The notes under the pieces: generated by a model | The model's input: only the letters and a program-made list of their open reading frames with translations | The model's database searches: none | What the model was told of the DNA's origin: nothing | Program-made: the position numbers and the translations under genes | Assembly (NCBI RefSeq): GCF_018873765.1 | Contig: NC_057926.1 | Coordinates: 56,495,378-56,559,377, forward strand | DNA from: Telopea speciosissima | Lineage: Eukaryota; Streptophyta; Magnoliopsida; Proteales; Proteaceae | DNA: 64,000 nt | Direction of reading: 5' to 3' | In this document: positions 24,901 to 34,113 of the stretch, piece after piece | Numbering within the stretch: the first letter of the stretch is position 1 | Layout of the letters: every line of letters starts with the position of its first letter

Positions 24901-26693
24901 CTTGCTCCCAGCCAAACAAGGTCAGCTACATGAATCTTGTTTCGCCATTCAACTATTGATGCAGGTCCAAGCACTAGGAAGAAGAAGAAGCCATGATATG
25001 GCTGCTGTTGTGTTTTTTGTTGGAGCCTTTTTCCTTTTTCCATACTTAGTTTTTTTCAGACTTTAGTTCAGGGTATAATGGTCATTTGACCTTTTATTGT
25101 TTTATTTCTCCCTTCCATGATTTCTAAAGGAGGATTTTTTTTTTTTTTAAAATCAGATTATAAGATCTAATCATGTTGTAACTAGGATCCAGAGCTAGGA
25201 CTACAGTTCCTACTCTGATCATATTGTCATTAGGACTCAGAGCTAGGATTACAACTCCTACTCTGAATAGGACTGATTGGCTGATTGATGGATCAGCCCC
25301 TATTATAAATACAGCAATTCGTGGGAGGCTCCCACACAATTCATTATTAAAAAGTTATTCTTCTTAGCCTTGCTGCTATTGCTGCTGCTCTTTGTGAGTG
25401 TATATCCTTGTGGATCTCAAGGTGGTATAGGGTGGGTGGACTCCTGCGCCTCCTTGCATCGTGAAGATCGGGAGGTCTCTTCAAGATATCAAGCTGCTGC
25501 CATTGTTTCTGCAATTCAATAAGTTTGAACCTGCACTTTGTTTTTAAACCTTCTTTTGCCCAACCATTCCCCTTTCATTAGACCTAATTCACACACCCCC
25601 TTCCATCCATCAAACCCTAATCTCCATTAAACCTGCAACTCCTACTTTAACTAGGACTCCCTCATAACTACAGATCTGACCATCAATTTCGAACCACACT
25701 TCCAGTACACAACCCCCACACCTCTCCCTACACTCAATCCTCAACCCAGCCCATAACTCCCACTGTATCCCCTCCATTCCTCCACTCCATTAAACCCAAA
25801 ACCTGCAACTCAATTCTGTCCAGAATTGCAGAATTTTAAAACCTTCCCAAACCCTATTATTTATATACCATTAAAGCACCCTAGACCTGCACGCTAAAAC
25901 CCCATAAACCCCATTGCCATTATCCAACCCTAACCCTAGTTTTTGCCCTAAATTAGTGAACCCTAACCCAATCGGCCAACCCTTGTGTGTGACCTCATTA
26001 CCCTAGTTCCTAGTGGGACTACTCCTACCTAGGACTACATCAACCATCCATGCACACCTTAAAGATAGAAACTGATAAGGTTCCTTGTTTTCCATTCTCC
26101 ATCTCCCTTCTCTTTCCCATCTTTCATTCCCCCCCCCCCCCACCAAAAAAAAAATAAGACAGTCTTTGCGGTTGTTTTTCCTAGATATTCTCTTTTCTCA
26201 CATTTGTAAAACACAATAAGTATATGTTGCCAAGAAATTTTTTTTTAAAAAATCAGAAGAGAATTGAGCAACATTCAATAACTCAATCACCACTAGTAAA
26301 GAATAATGAAGAACTAAACCACATACCGCTGTTGTACTTGGTGAAGCGCCTCTGGATTGCACGAAGCGTTTCAAAATCTTCTTCGTCGTCTGAACCAAAA
26401 ACTGGCGGTAGAGTGCTCAGAGGTTTCAAAACAAGAGGCGCTCCACCTTCCGATTGAGGCAAGAACCGTTGTTGTAGACTTCGAAACACTTCAACATCAT
26501 TGGTTCCACTATCGTTGCCTTCAGAATCAGAGGCAGCTGCATGCACAGCAGAGACGTCTTCGATCTCGTTAGGATTTGTTCCTGTCAATATACAAGCCCT
26601 TTTTAGGGCTTCCATGTCTTCATCCAATGATTCATCTTTGTCACTCCCAGAGAGGCTTTCGTCACCTTCACCGTTGCCCAAAACACGGCCCAT
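11134..26693 (-). CDS. MYB4R1: Four-repeat MYB transcription factor (MYB4R1 / SNAPC4-like)
   Basis: Nine exons on the minus strand: 26693-26327, 22724-22204, 19572-19370, 19291-19121, 16703-16386, 13921-13763, 13672-13523, 13324-13118 and 12940-11134. All have consensus splice borders, and the total is 3903 nt, exactly 1301 codons with the stop. Residues about 1-120 are acidic and contain DEEDFETLRAIQRRF, a MYB4R1 hallmark. Residues about 430-640 hold four MYB repeats with regularly spaced Trp (AWTKYED, GWAPEED, RWTVDED, EWTEEED), each ending in a Q-C-x-x-R/RW helix. The repeats match the SNAPC4 subunit of the snRNA-activating complex, so a nuclear role in snRNA gene transcription is inferred. 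The last exon encodes about 600 residues rich in Ser, Lys and Asp with internal repeats; from memory the Arabidopsis protein is much shorter (under 900 aa). The start was chosen as the first ATG after a CTCACAG acceptor at 26726, so a 5' UTR exon must lie upstream. Confidence 0.9.
11600..12940 (-). repeat. Tandem repeats in the MYB4R1 C-terminal exon
   Basis: Two nearly identical units are offset by exactly 363 bp (for example CCATTCATTGCCCTCAG at 12341 and 12704), so 121 codons are duplicated in frame. Each carries HQDHSSTPRDST, TTLRIRNADDVET and SKKRKAPKLPSKRK. Older, more diverged units with NLNGNN and SKKKNA motifs follow towards the C-terminus. Confidence 0.85.
14380..14555 (+). mobile_element. 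Au-like SINE with target duplication (MYB4R1 intron 5)
   Basis: tRNA-like head (ACCTTGGTGCAACGATAAGG, then GGTCACGGGTTCGAG), Au body (GGGATAAGGCTGCATACATT) and terminal GAGCCTCGTGCACTGGGTAC plus a T-rich tail. The 14-bp string TTTTTTGAATATGA stands immediately before it (14366-14379) and after it (14556-14569), a clear target-site duplication. It is in antisense orientation to the gene. Confidence 0.85.
14608..15735 (-). mobile_element. Solo LTR, family 2 (MYB4R1 intron 5)
   Basis: It is bounded by TGATGTGG and TCTGCATCA and flanked by a perfect 5-bp duplication ATAAG (14603-14607 and 15736-15740). It is 1128 bp long with no internal retrotransposon genes. The interior shares phrases with the element at 17444-18641. 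The minus orientation is inferred because the reverse complement then begins TGATGCAG, like the other LTRs here. Confidence 0.75.
15848..15905 (-). mobile_element. LINE 3' tail fragment
   Basis: Read on the minus strand this is the common plant LINE end: a CTGACCCCATTTAGTTGGG-type segment followed by GATAAGGCTGAG and TTG repeats. Only about 60 bp remain. Confidence 0.6.
15997..16093. mobile_element. 97-bp hAT-like MITE
   Basis: Terminal inverted repeat ATAGTTGTC...GACAACTAT, flanked by CCATCCTT (15989-15996) and GCATCCTT (16094-16101), a 7-of-8 match to an 8-bp target duplication. The interior is GC-rich and partly self-complementary (GAGGCGTCGCCTAGG). Confidence 0.7.
17444..18641 (-). mobile_element. 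Solo LTR, family 2 (MYB4R1 intron 4)
   Basis: Ends TGATGCA...TGCATCA, flanked by ACTTT and GCTTT (4 of 5 bases). Its inner sequence is similar in order to 14608-15735 (for example an AATCAAGTGGTACTTGGATT stretch and a GTCAGCGGTAGTTGCAGGT stretch). No coding capacity. Confidence 0.65.
20347..21521 (-). mobile_element. Solo LTR, family 1, with perfect TSD (MYB4R1 intron 3)
   Basis: The reverse complement begins TGATGCAGG and ends GGACTACATTA, like the LTRs of the element at 34114-38256, and shares their diagnostic middle (TTTGTGGTTCTATC, GGTGGAATCC, GACTGGGAGGAT). The 5-bp string CACAA flanks both sides (20342-20346 and 21522-21526). It is 1175 bp with no internal region, so it arose by LTR-LTR recombination or internal loss. 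Confidence 0.85.
21869..21910. repeat. (TA)n(GA)n microsatellite
   Basis: A run of TA repeats passes directly into GA repeats inside MYB4R1 intron 2-3 DNA. This kind of tract is length-variable. Confidence 0.9.
24030..24956 (-). mobile_element. LINE 3' tail interrupted by a hAT element
   Basis: The sequence AAAGCCTTATCCCAGCC (ending 24063) continues after 24905 as CCAGCCAAACAAGGTCAGCTACATGAATC. On the minus strand the joined pieces would form a standard plant LINE 3' end. The interruption is the element at 24064-24905. Confidence 0.65.
24064..24905. mobile_element. Non-autonomous hAT-like element (842 bp)
   Basis: It is flanked by a perfect 8-bp duplication TCCCAGCC (24056-24063 and 24906-24913), the hAT target size. 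The ends are imperfectly inverted (ATAGTTTGAGAACTCG against GCAAGGTACTAAAACTCG) and rich in CGAG/CTCG words. A 66-codon open stretch at 24314-24514 is not recognisable as a transposase. It lies in MYB4R1 intron 1. Confidence 0.75.
24957..26042 (+). mobile_element. Solo LTR, family 1 (MYB4R1 intron 1)
   Basis: It begins TGATGCAGGTCCAAG and ends CTAGGACTACATCA, parallel to the LTR at 34114, with the shared central GGGTGGACTCCTGCG region. The flanks ACTAT (24952-24956) and ACCAT (26043-26047) match at 4 of 5. This copy has canonical TG...CA ends, whereas the younger copies end in TA. Confidence 0.75.
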
Positions 26694-26817
26694 CTCCGTT
26701 TGAAGAGTCTCGGTAAGCACTTCTGTGAGATAATAAAGTGGTTAATTACGGGGCATACATAATAAGTGATTGGTGAAGGAAAGAAGCAAAAATAATGTGT
26801 ATGGACTTTGGAATGCA

Positions 26818-28236
26818 CCATAGTTAGTAAGTTCGGGAACGGATACGTACAGCAATCAAATGGGTTGTACGATAATAATGCTTTTCAAAAATCCGGCGCA
26901 ATAAAACGCATACGGCAATGATACGGTACGTGTTTAATACGGTTGCTCTGTAAGAATCCAGGAGCAAAAATACGGGCATATAGTCACTACGCAACAAGAA
27001 TGTACACCTAATAAACACAATAACAGCATTTATTAATGTGCCTAAATATATAGTTTGATTGGTTACCAAGCCTAGATTGGCTTCATTCTTCATTGTAGAG
27101 CTTAGAATGACCAATCAAAAGGGATGATAGAAAGGAATTAGATAGACTACCACATTACAATCTTAATGAATATTGATCATATCCCTCTTAAAGTCCAATA
27201 ATAATAGCTGAAATGAAAGAATAACCAAACTTTGGTTTCTATATTAACCCATATATATGATATACTGTTTCTAAATTGAATTTCCATAATCATTACGTTG
27301 TAACAAGTTTAACAATAGGTTTGAAACTTGGATGCTTGTTAAGTGTTAACATCCACTAGTCACAATTCACAATTGACAGCAAAGAGGGATATAGGCATGT
27401 TAATTGTAATTAGGATCCACTTTGCAACTGCACTACATGTATGAGATCCCCATTGCCTGTAGAAGACATATAATTATGACCCCAAGATGGGCTACTACTT
27501 GCAGGAAATTTAAATGGCCGGACTGGAATTCAAAATTAGAGAATAATTACATTCCTCTGACTATCTTGTGGTACTAACCAATAATGGGAATGACTACAAT
27601 CATTGCGATTGAAATCAATAAATCAATCAGCTTATAGAAATTGGTGTTGGTCAACCCTAAAGAGCGATAAGTTTTTTTTTTTTTTGTCTAATTCATTAGT
27701 AAAGCTCAAGTTTTCCTTCTCGATCTAATGTTCTTTATATAGACCCGTTCTTACTATCATCAGAATGACGGCAAAGAGGAGGACATCTTCAAAGTTCAAA
27801 CCAGTAGCTACAAGTTCCACAGTTGATTAAAAAATCCCAAACTCATTTTTTTTCATACCACAGTCGAATCAGGGGAGGGGAAAGGGTTTTCCCATTCAAA
27901 AATCAGGAGAAGAAGAAGTGAGAACCAAGAAAATACCTTAAGCCGCTGCAATCGCCGGCCTGAAGAACCACAGTCGCGGACTCGCCTCCGGAAGAAGAGA
28001 TGAAGAAGAAGTGAGAACGGTTTTCACTTCTCGAAGAGAGGGACGAGGGTTTGGTTACTTTGGTTGTAGATTTTAGTTTTTTTTTTTTTTTTTAACTAAA
28101 CGCATTATGTTTATAATTCACGCTTGATACATGTATAATACGCCACCCCTTCATATTCGCATATTTATCTGATTCTTACGTTTTATACACAATACGTCAG
28201 CTTTTTTAATTACTTGTTCGGATTTACTAACTATGG
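26818..28236. mobile_element. TIR element of uncertain class (copy A)
   Basis: CCATAGTTAGTAA at the left end is exactly inverted as TTACTAACTATGG at the right end, with imperfect extension inwards (GTTCGG). The flanks AATGCA and TATGCA are only loosely alike, so the target duplication is uncertain. The interior has no transposase, but contains a 5' UTR-like stretch on the minus strand (27937-28075). The duplicate is at 38385-39804. Confidence 0.6.
27937..28075 (-). other. Possible 5' UTR exon of MYB4R1 (or a captured exon)
   Basis: On the minus strand a CT-rich, GC-elevated stretch ends in GGCTTAAG followed by a GTATTT donor at 27936. The next good acceptor downstream is CTCACAG at 26726, directly before the MYB4R1 start codon, so splicing them would give a leader without an intervening coding start that I can see. 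It lies between the terminal repeats of the TIR element, so it could instead be captured sequence. An identical copy at 39504-39643 in block B lies away from any gene. Confidence 0.4.
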
Positions 28237-29811
28237 TATGCATAGGGGTGTGCCTACTTGTAACCACACAGGTTAGAAACAGAATTTTCTATAGTCATAC
28301 CACACATCAATCCCGAAAGGTTAATCAACTTTTAGAATCGTGGAATGGTGGATATATAGAAGGAAATACCATTGCTATTTGTGTCACTTCTACTTAATAG
28401 AGGTGCGGCTTTATGGAGACCAGTATCTATTGAAAACAGAGCATGGAATTGAATAACAAAGACTGCTGATCCGATTCAATCAGAAAGATTGATACCGCGC
28501 AACCCTATACATGCAGAGTCTTACATAAAACCTTTTGCCTAAACATTTTTTTAGGATTTTGGAAAAATTGAGTTATGCAGGAGACCAACACAAACCAAAG
28601 ATTTCATTAAGTGTTAGGTCATAGGAATTTTTTTGGTATCTCATGAACTTACTGGTAGAAGCTGCTCTCTTATGGTCCATTCACATCCACATATAGTGAT
28701 GAAAGAGACAAAGTACTTCATGAAAGATGTCTTTAGGAGTTTTTTTAGGTATCTCATGAACTTACAAGTAGAACTGTAGAAGCTGTTCTCTTTATAGTCC
28801 ATTCACATCTTTGCATATTTAGCTGCTCCCTTTTTTTTCCCTACATAACAGGTAATAATCATGTATACCTAATAAATGTTAAGTTCTGAATCTAAAATGG
28901 AAACTATAACCTAAAACATAGTTCAGACCTTAATTAGACAACAAAATGGATCAGAAACCTTTACTGCAATCTTCAGTTTGGAAATTTTGATACATAGCAT
29001 TCTTTGGTTCCTGGATAATTTGCTGTTTTCTTCCCCTGAATCCAAACATATTATTCACATATATACTTGCAAACTATGCATTAGAAAAGGTTCTGAATCG
29101 GTGCCCAAGAACCATAGAATCGGTCCTCAATCCAAAAACAAAAACAAGGAATGTCTAGGATTTTTGGGGTGTGAATCGGTCATAATGGCTCGAAATTGAG
29201 ATCAATCATGGCCAATTCCAATCCAAATCTGCAGCAGATCCGATTCTCGAAACCCTGAGTAGGAAATCTTTAAAGAATGATCAAAAAACTTGTCGAATCT
29301 GGGTACCGTAAGGTTGAAGACTAGGGTTTGGGCGACGAGTTCAAATGTAAATGACATGAAAAAGAAACTGAGTCAAGAAACTAACTAATTAATTGGGCCT
29401 TGCCTTGCATTCAAAGGTTAATCGAGTCAGGTTTCTTGTCCATGTCATTAACATGAGAAGCATCGATAATAATTGGAATTGCAGAGAGCCTGCAAACAAA
29501 GTTACGTGTAGATCAATGTAGGAGGTGGACTGAGGCTTTGTGCCAAAACCTAAATTGGATACGAATCAATCTTTTCCTTACATTTTGATAAGATCGACAG
29601 AGGTTGTACGGTTCAGGACGATAAACTACTGTGGAACTTTAAGTTACAAACCAATGGTGTATCTGTTCTTTTGTAACTGTTGAAGTACCTTTGATGATAA
29701 ATGATACAACTATGGACCATTTGATTGGGATCCATGTGGGTCCCGCATGGACCATGAGTCGCTTTTTTGTAGGTGAAACCGTGAAATAGGGTGGGTTGGG
29801 AAGTATTATTG
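28237..29811. other. Unrecognised part of segment a (copy A)
   Basis: No gene or element boundary recognised. It contains a local near-repeat (GGTATCTCATGAACTTAC at about 28636 and 28750, each followed by AGCTG-CTCT) and is repeated as 39805-41374. Confidence 0.5.
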
Positions 29812-30266
29812 CTTTTTGGTAGGGGTGTCAATGGGTCGGGTTTGGCCGGGCCTACCCTTAACCCTAACCCAACCCTGCCAGGGCCTAAGAAACCCTCAAC
29901 CCGACCCGACCCGACCCTGCCATGGTTTCCCCTAACCCAACCCGGCCCTGTTTGACCCTGATTGGGTCGCGCAGGGTTGGGTTGGCCCTGATTGACCCTG
30001 CCTTGACCCTGACCCTGACGCTGATTTTTATTTTTAATCAGTTTCTTCGAGACTATTTTGAGTAGAAACACAAAAATTCGTGAATGCAAAATCCACAAAG
30101 GTAAAGCAAATTTCCCACACATCGAACAATTCAAGTCAGATATTGGATCACATCATTCCGGAGTGAAACTAAATACATTTTAAAAATAAATTTTTTGAAC
30201 AGAGCTAAAGAAACGAATCCCTAAAAAGAGAAGAGAAGTTTGAAATTTCAAGGTTGAAATCCTCAC

Positions 30267-30420
30267 CAGAGCAGGTTTTTCAGGATGGGCGACATCGGCG
30301 AGCAAGTAAGTAAACGTGGAAGATTCCTTCTCAAAGAGCTGACGAAACAAAAGCTTGGAGGATTCAGAGCCAGAGGAGGCACTGAAACCCCTCACCTGCG
30401 ATCTCACAAGAAATCGGTAT
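30267..30420 (-). pseudogene. Captured ETHE1-like first exon (copy A)
   Basis: The minus strand encodes [20 protein letters not shown], then [20 protein letters not shown], and then a GTGAGG donor. This matches the start of the metallo-beta-lactamase domain of plant ETHE1, the mitochondrial persulfide dioxygenase. The metal-binding HxHxDH motif would be in later exons, which are absent. It is a gene fragment inside the hAT element and cannot make the enzyme. Confidence 0.75.
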
Positions 30421-30788
30421 GCTATATGAAAAAAAAAGCCTACTCACCCCCTTCTCTCTCTCTCTCTCTGAAAAACGAAGAAGCTCTGGTATTACAGGGC
30501 AGGAGATGAACAAGACAGATGGAACATCATCGAACAATACCCTCGAGGGTTGCATGTGTGGAGACTATGGGCTACCCAAAAACTGCTCTTCTCTCCTCTC
30601 CACCTTCTTGTTTTTCCCTTCTTCCATGGTGTCTCTCTTGGAAGATAAGGGTGGAGTGGTAGGAGAGAAGCTAAAGGAGAAGGTGGGAGAGGACGAGAGA
30701 GAAACACGAATTTTCCATAAACCATGTTATTAGCTAATTTAAAATTGAATTATTATACAGGGATTTGTAGTAAAAGTCTAAAGATAAG

Positions 30789-30969
30789 ATGGAGAGCTTA
30801 CTGTGTGATGAGGTTCTGCAAGAAATCCTCCAACGCCGCCCTCCGTCATCCTCCTTCGCCGTCCCTCTGGTGTGCAAGTGGTGGTCGATTCAATCGACTC
30901 CAAAAATCCAGCTTCCCTGTTATTTGGATACGCACATTCAATCGACTCGATTGTCCACCGCAATTGCAG
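30789..30969 (+). pseudogene. Captured F-box-like first exon (copy A)
   Basis: An ATG begins MESLLCDEVLQEILQR followed by PPSSSFAVPLVCKWW, resembling the N-terminal F-box helix region (LxDExLxxIxxRLP, then VCKRW). The run ends at a GCAATTGCAG/GTATTC donor. In copy A the LP of the motif is RP; in copy B it is the expected LP. No downstream LRR or other substrate-binding exons follow, so it is a fragment. The F-box assignment rests on a short segment. Confidence 0.5.
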
Positions 30970-31450
30970 GTATTCTCTCTTGCTCCGTTTTTCCTCGGCT
31001 AATCCTTCTTCTCTACCTGCCTTCTCCTCTTTCCTCTCTCGTTACCCTAATGCCCGATATATTATTATATACTTATAAGTACTACGAGAGGGCCGGGACA
31101 AGCCCGATGTATTGTCCCGAACCCGACACGACCCTGCCAGGGTCATATTAAAACTCAACCCTAACCCACCCTTCGGGCTTATAGATCAGGGTCGGGTCCG
31201 GGCCAGGCTCAGGGCGGGTTTGAGAGGGTTCGAGCCAATCTGACATTATTGACACCCCTACTTTTTGGGGGTGAAAACTCCAACCCATTCCTAAATCCTC
31301 TTACCTCAGCTCAAACCCAACTAACCTTAAGGTCGAGCTGAGATATCTTAGACCAGGCCCAACCCTTCGGGTTCAGACCAGCTCAACCTAGCCCTAATTG
31401 ACCTTGAATTAGGCTGGACTGAGCTGGGTTTGCCCTAATTGGTCCTGATT

Positions 31451-31606
31451 AGAAATCTGTCCAGGAGTGTGGACTACACTAGCACTACCATGAATCTATC
31501 TCTCTCCTTCCACATATGAAAAGACACTTATGCCCCGTTGTTTTAAGGAGGAGAGAGATAGACACATGGGAGTGCTAGCGTAGGCCACACTCCCGGATAG
31601 AAAACT
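31451..31606. mobile_element. MITE, copy in block A
   Basis: Ends AGAAATCTGTCCAGGAGTGT and ACACTCCCGGATAGAAAACT are imperfectly inverted. The same family occurs at 2582-2732. Its duplicates lie at 32505-32661 (inverted copy) and 43068-43228 (block B). Confidence 0.6.
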
Positions 31607-33144
31607 ACTTCCCATAATTTAAAGTGATTTTATCAAATATTTTCCTTAAGATGTGAACGTAAGATTTCATTGTGGGTCAAACGAAAAAACAAATTGATCT
31701 AAACCGCTATTAACCTAATATTGAAAAACTCGAAGTAAATCGAAATCAACTAAAAAACCAAAGTTCCTTGACGATATGGTTTTAGTTTTACTCATTCCTA
31801 TACCAAAACTGATTCAATTGGACCGTTTGACACCCCCTAATCTATTCTTTCTTAGGATTCCTACCTCTCTTCTTCTCCATCTATCTTATTTATTTATTTA
31901 TCTTTATTCAACCTATGGGTCCCACATCCTCCTCTCCTTGAGTCCTCCTTCTTGGTGGTTTGGCTAAGGCTTTTTAAAAAAAAAAAAAAATTTTACCCTT
32001 GGCCCCGTACCACTAAACTGATACGGGATCAGCCAGAATCAATAGCAGTCTTTGCCAATACCAAAATGGATTAATTGGTTTGACCGATCTGATTCTGATA
32101 CATTGCCCCTACTCCCTTTCTTTTGTACAATCCTATCCCCGTAAAATTGTGTGCTCACTACGCTTGCTTAAGGCCTTCAATGATCATATTGTGATGGCGA
32201 TCATAACACCATGATGATTGCCATATCCTTGTAGCGCTATGATGGTCGTCATAGTGGGTGACTTGTATCAGTAATGGGCCTATTGGCCGTGGCCAATACC
32301 AATGTTGTACCTGTCCAATCATACTAGGTGGACTATCTAATTGGGATCCATTGTGAGACCCACATGGACCAGGATCTTTATCCCTTGCAGTTTTCTATCT
32401 GGTATTTACAATTCTTCTCGTAAAAAGTAGAAATGATCATTTTATCCCTTACCCAAAGAAATGATCATTTTATCTCTAATAAAATCACTTTAAATTATGG
32501 GAAGTAGTTTTCTATCCGGGAGTGTGGCCTACGCTAGCACTCCCATGTGTCTATCTCTCTCCTCCTTAAAACAACAGGGCATAAGTGTCTTTTCATATGT
32601 GGGAGGAGAGAGATAGATTCATGGTAGTGCTAGTGTAGTCCACACTCCTGGACAGATTTCTAATCAGGACCAATTAGGGCAAACCCAGCTCAGTCCAGCC
32701 TAATTCAAGGTCAATTAGGGCTAGGTTGAGCTGGTCTGAACCCGAAGGGTTGGGCCTGGTCTAAGATATCTCAGCTCGACCTTAAGGTTAGTTGGGTTTG
32801 AGCTGAGGTAAGAGGATTTAGGAATGGGTTGGAGTTTTCACCCCCAAAAAGTAGGGGTGTCAATAATGTCAGATTGGCTCGAACCCTCTCAAACCCGCCC
32901 TGAGCCTGGCCCGGACCCGACCCTGATCTATAAGCCCGAAGGGTGGGTTAGGGTTGAGTTTTAATATGACCCTGGCAGGGTCGTGTCGGGTTCGGGACAA
33001 TACATCGGGCTTGTCCCGGCCCGGCTCTGTAGTACTTATAAGTATATAATAATATATCGGGCATTAGGGTAACGAGAGAGGAAAGAGGAGAAGGCAGGTA
33101 GAGAAGAAGGATTAGCCGAGGAAAAACGGAGCAAGAGAGAATAC

Positions 33145-33325
33145 CTGCAATTGCGGTGGACAATCGAGTCGATTGAATGTGCGTATCCAAATAACAGGGA
33201 AGCTGGATTTTTGGAGTCGATTGAATCGACCACCACTTGCACACCAGAGGGACGGCGAAGGAGGATGACGGAAGGCGGCGTTGGAGGATTTCTTGCAGAA
33301 CCTCATCACACAGTAAGCTCTCCAT
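33145..33325 (-). pseudogene. Captured F-box-like first exon (inverted copy C)
   Basis: Same fragment as at 30789-30969, on the opposite strand, with R-L-P in the motif. Ends at the equivalent donor. Confidence 0.5.
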
Positions 33326-33689
33326 CTTATCTTTAGACTTTTACTACAAATCCCTGTATAATAATTCAATTTTAAATTAGCTAATAACATGGTTTATGGA
33401 AAATTCGTGTTTCTCTCTCGTCCTCTCCCACCTTCTCCTTTAGCTTCTCTCCTACCACTCCACCCTTATCTTCCAAGAGAGACACCATGGAAGAAGGGAA
33501 AAACAAGAAGGTGGAGAGGAGAGAAGAGCAGTTTTTGGGTAGCCCATAGTCTCCACACATGCAACCCTCGAGGGTATTGTTCGATGATGTTCCATCTGTC
33601 TTGTTCATCTCCTGCCCTGTAATACCAGAGCTTCTTCGTTTTTCAGAGAGAGAGAGAGAGAGAAGGGGGGTAGTAGGCTTTTTTTTCAT

Positions 33690-33842
33690 ATAGCATACCG
33701 ATTTCTTGTGAGATCGCAGTGAGGGGTTTCAGTGCCTCCTCCGGCTCGAATCCTCCAAGCTTTTGTTTCACTCTTTGAGAAGGAATCTTCCACGTTTACT
33801 TACTTGCTCGCCGATGTCGCCCATCCTGAAAAACCTGCTCTG
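33690..33842 (+). pseudogene. Captured ETHE1-like first exon (inverted copy C)
   Basis: Same fragment as at 30267-30420, inverted, but with small deletions in the serine-rich part and the FRQL region that break the frame. The [20 protein letters not shown] portion and GTGAGG donor remain. Confidence 0.7.
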
Positions 33843-34113
33843 GTGAGGATTTCAACCTTGAAATTTCAAACTTCTCTTCTCTTTTTAGGGATTCGTTTCT
33901 TTAGCTCTGTTCAAAAAATTTATTTTTAAAATGTATTTAGTTTCACTCCGGAATGATGTGATCCAATATCTGACTTGAATTGTTCGATGTGTGGGAAATT
34001 TGCTTTACCTTTGTGGATTTTGCATTCACGAATTTTTGTGTTTCTACTCAAAATAGTCTCGAAGAAACTGATTAAAAATAAAAATCAGCGTCAGGGTCAG
34101 GGTCAAGGCAGGG

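Larger units (their letters stand above)
29820..31260. mobile_element. Gene-capturing hAT element, copy A
   Basis: It starts TAGGGGTGTCAAT and ends ATTGACACCCCTA, and is flanked by a perfect 8-bp duplication CTTTTTGG (29812-29819 and 31261-31268). These are hAT features: TAGGG-type ends and 8-bp targets. The 1441-bp interior has no transposase but carries an ETHE1-like first-exon fragment on minus and an F-box-like first-exon fragment on plus, head to head. Subterminal regions consist of GGGTCGGG/CCCTGACC words. Confidence 0.85.
26756..32457 (+). repeat. Duplicated block, copy A (segments a-b-c)
   Basis: These 5702 bp recur as 38323-44067. Segment a is 26756-29939, b is 29940-31633 and c is 31634-32457. 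Segment b also exists inverted at 32479-38322, where it is split by an LTR element. Copy A abuts the 5' end of MYB4R1. Confidence 0.9.

Noticed and set aside
25900..26000. Telomere-like CCCTAA repeats
   Set aside because: The CCCTAA words are scattered in the 3' part of the LTR family and do not form a regular array.
26818..28236. Mutator element with 9-bp target duplication
   Set aside because: The inverted ends are clear, but the flanking nine bases do not match, so the superfamily is left open.
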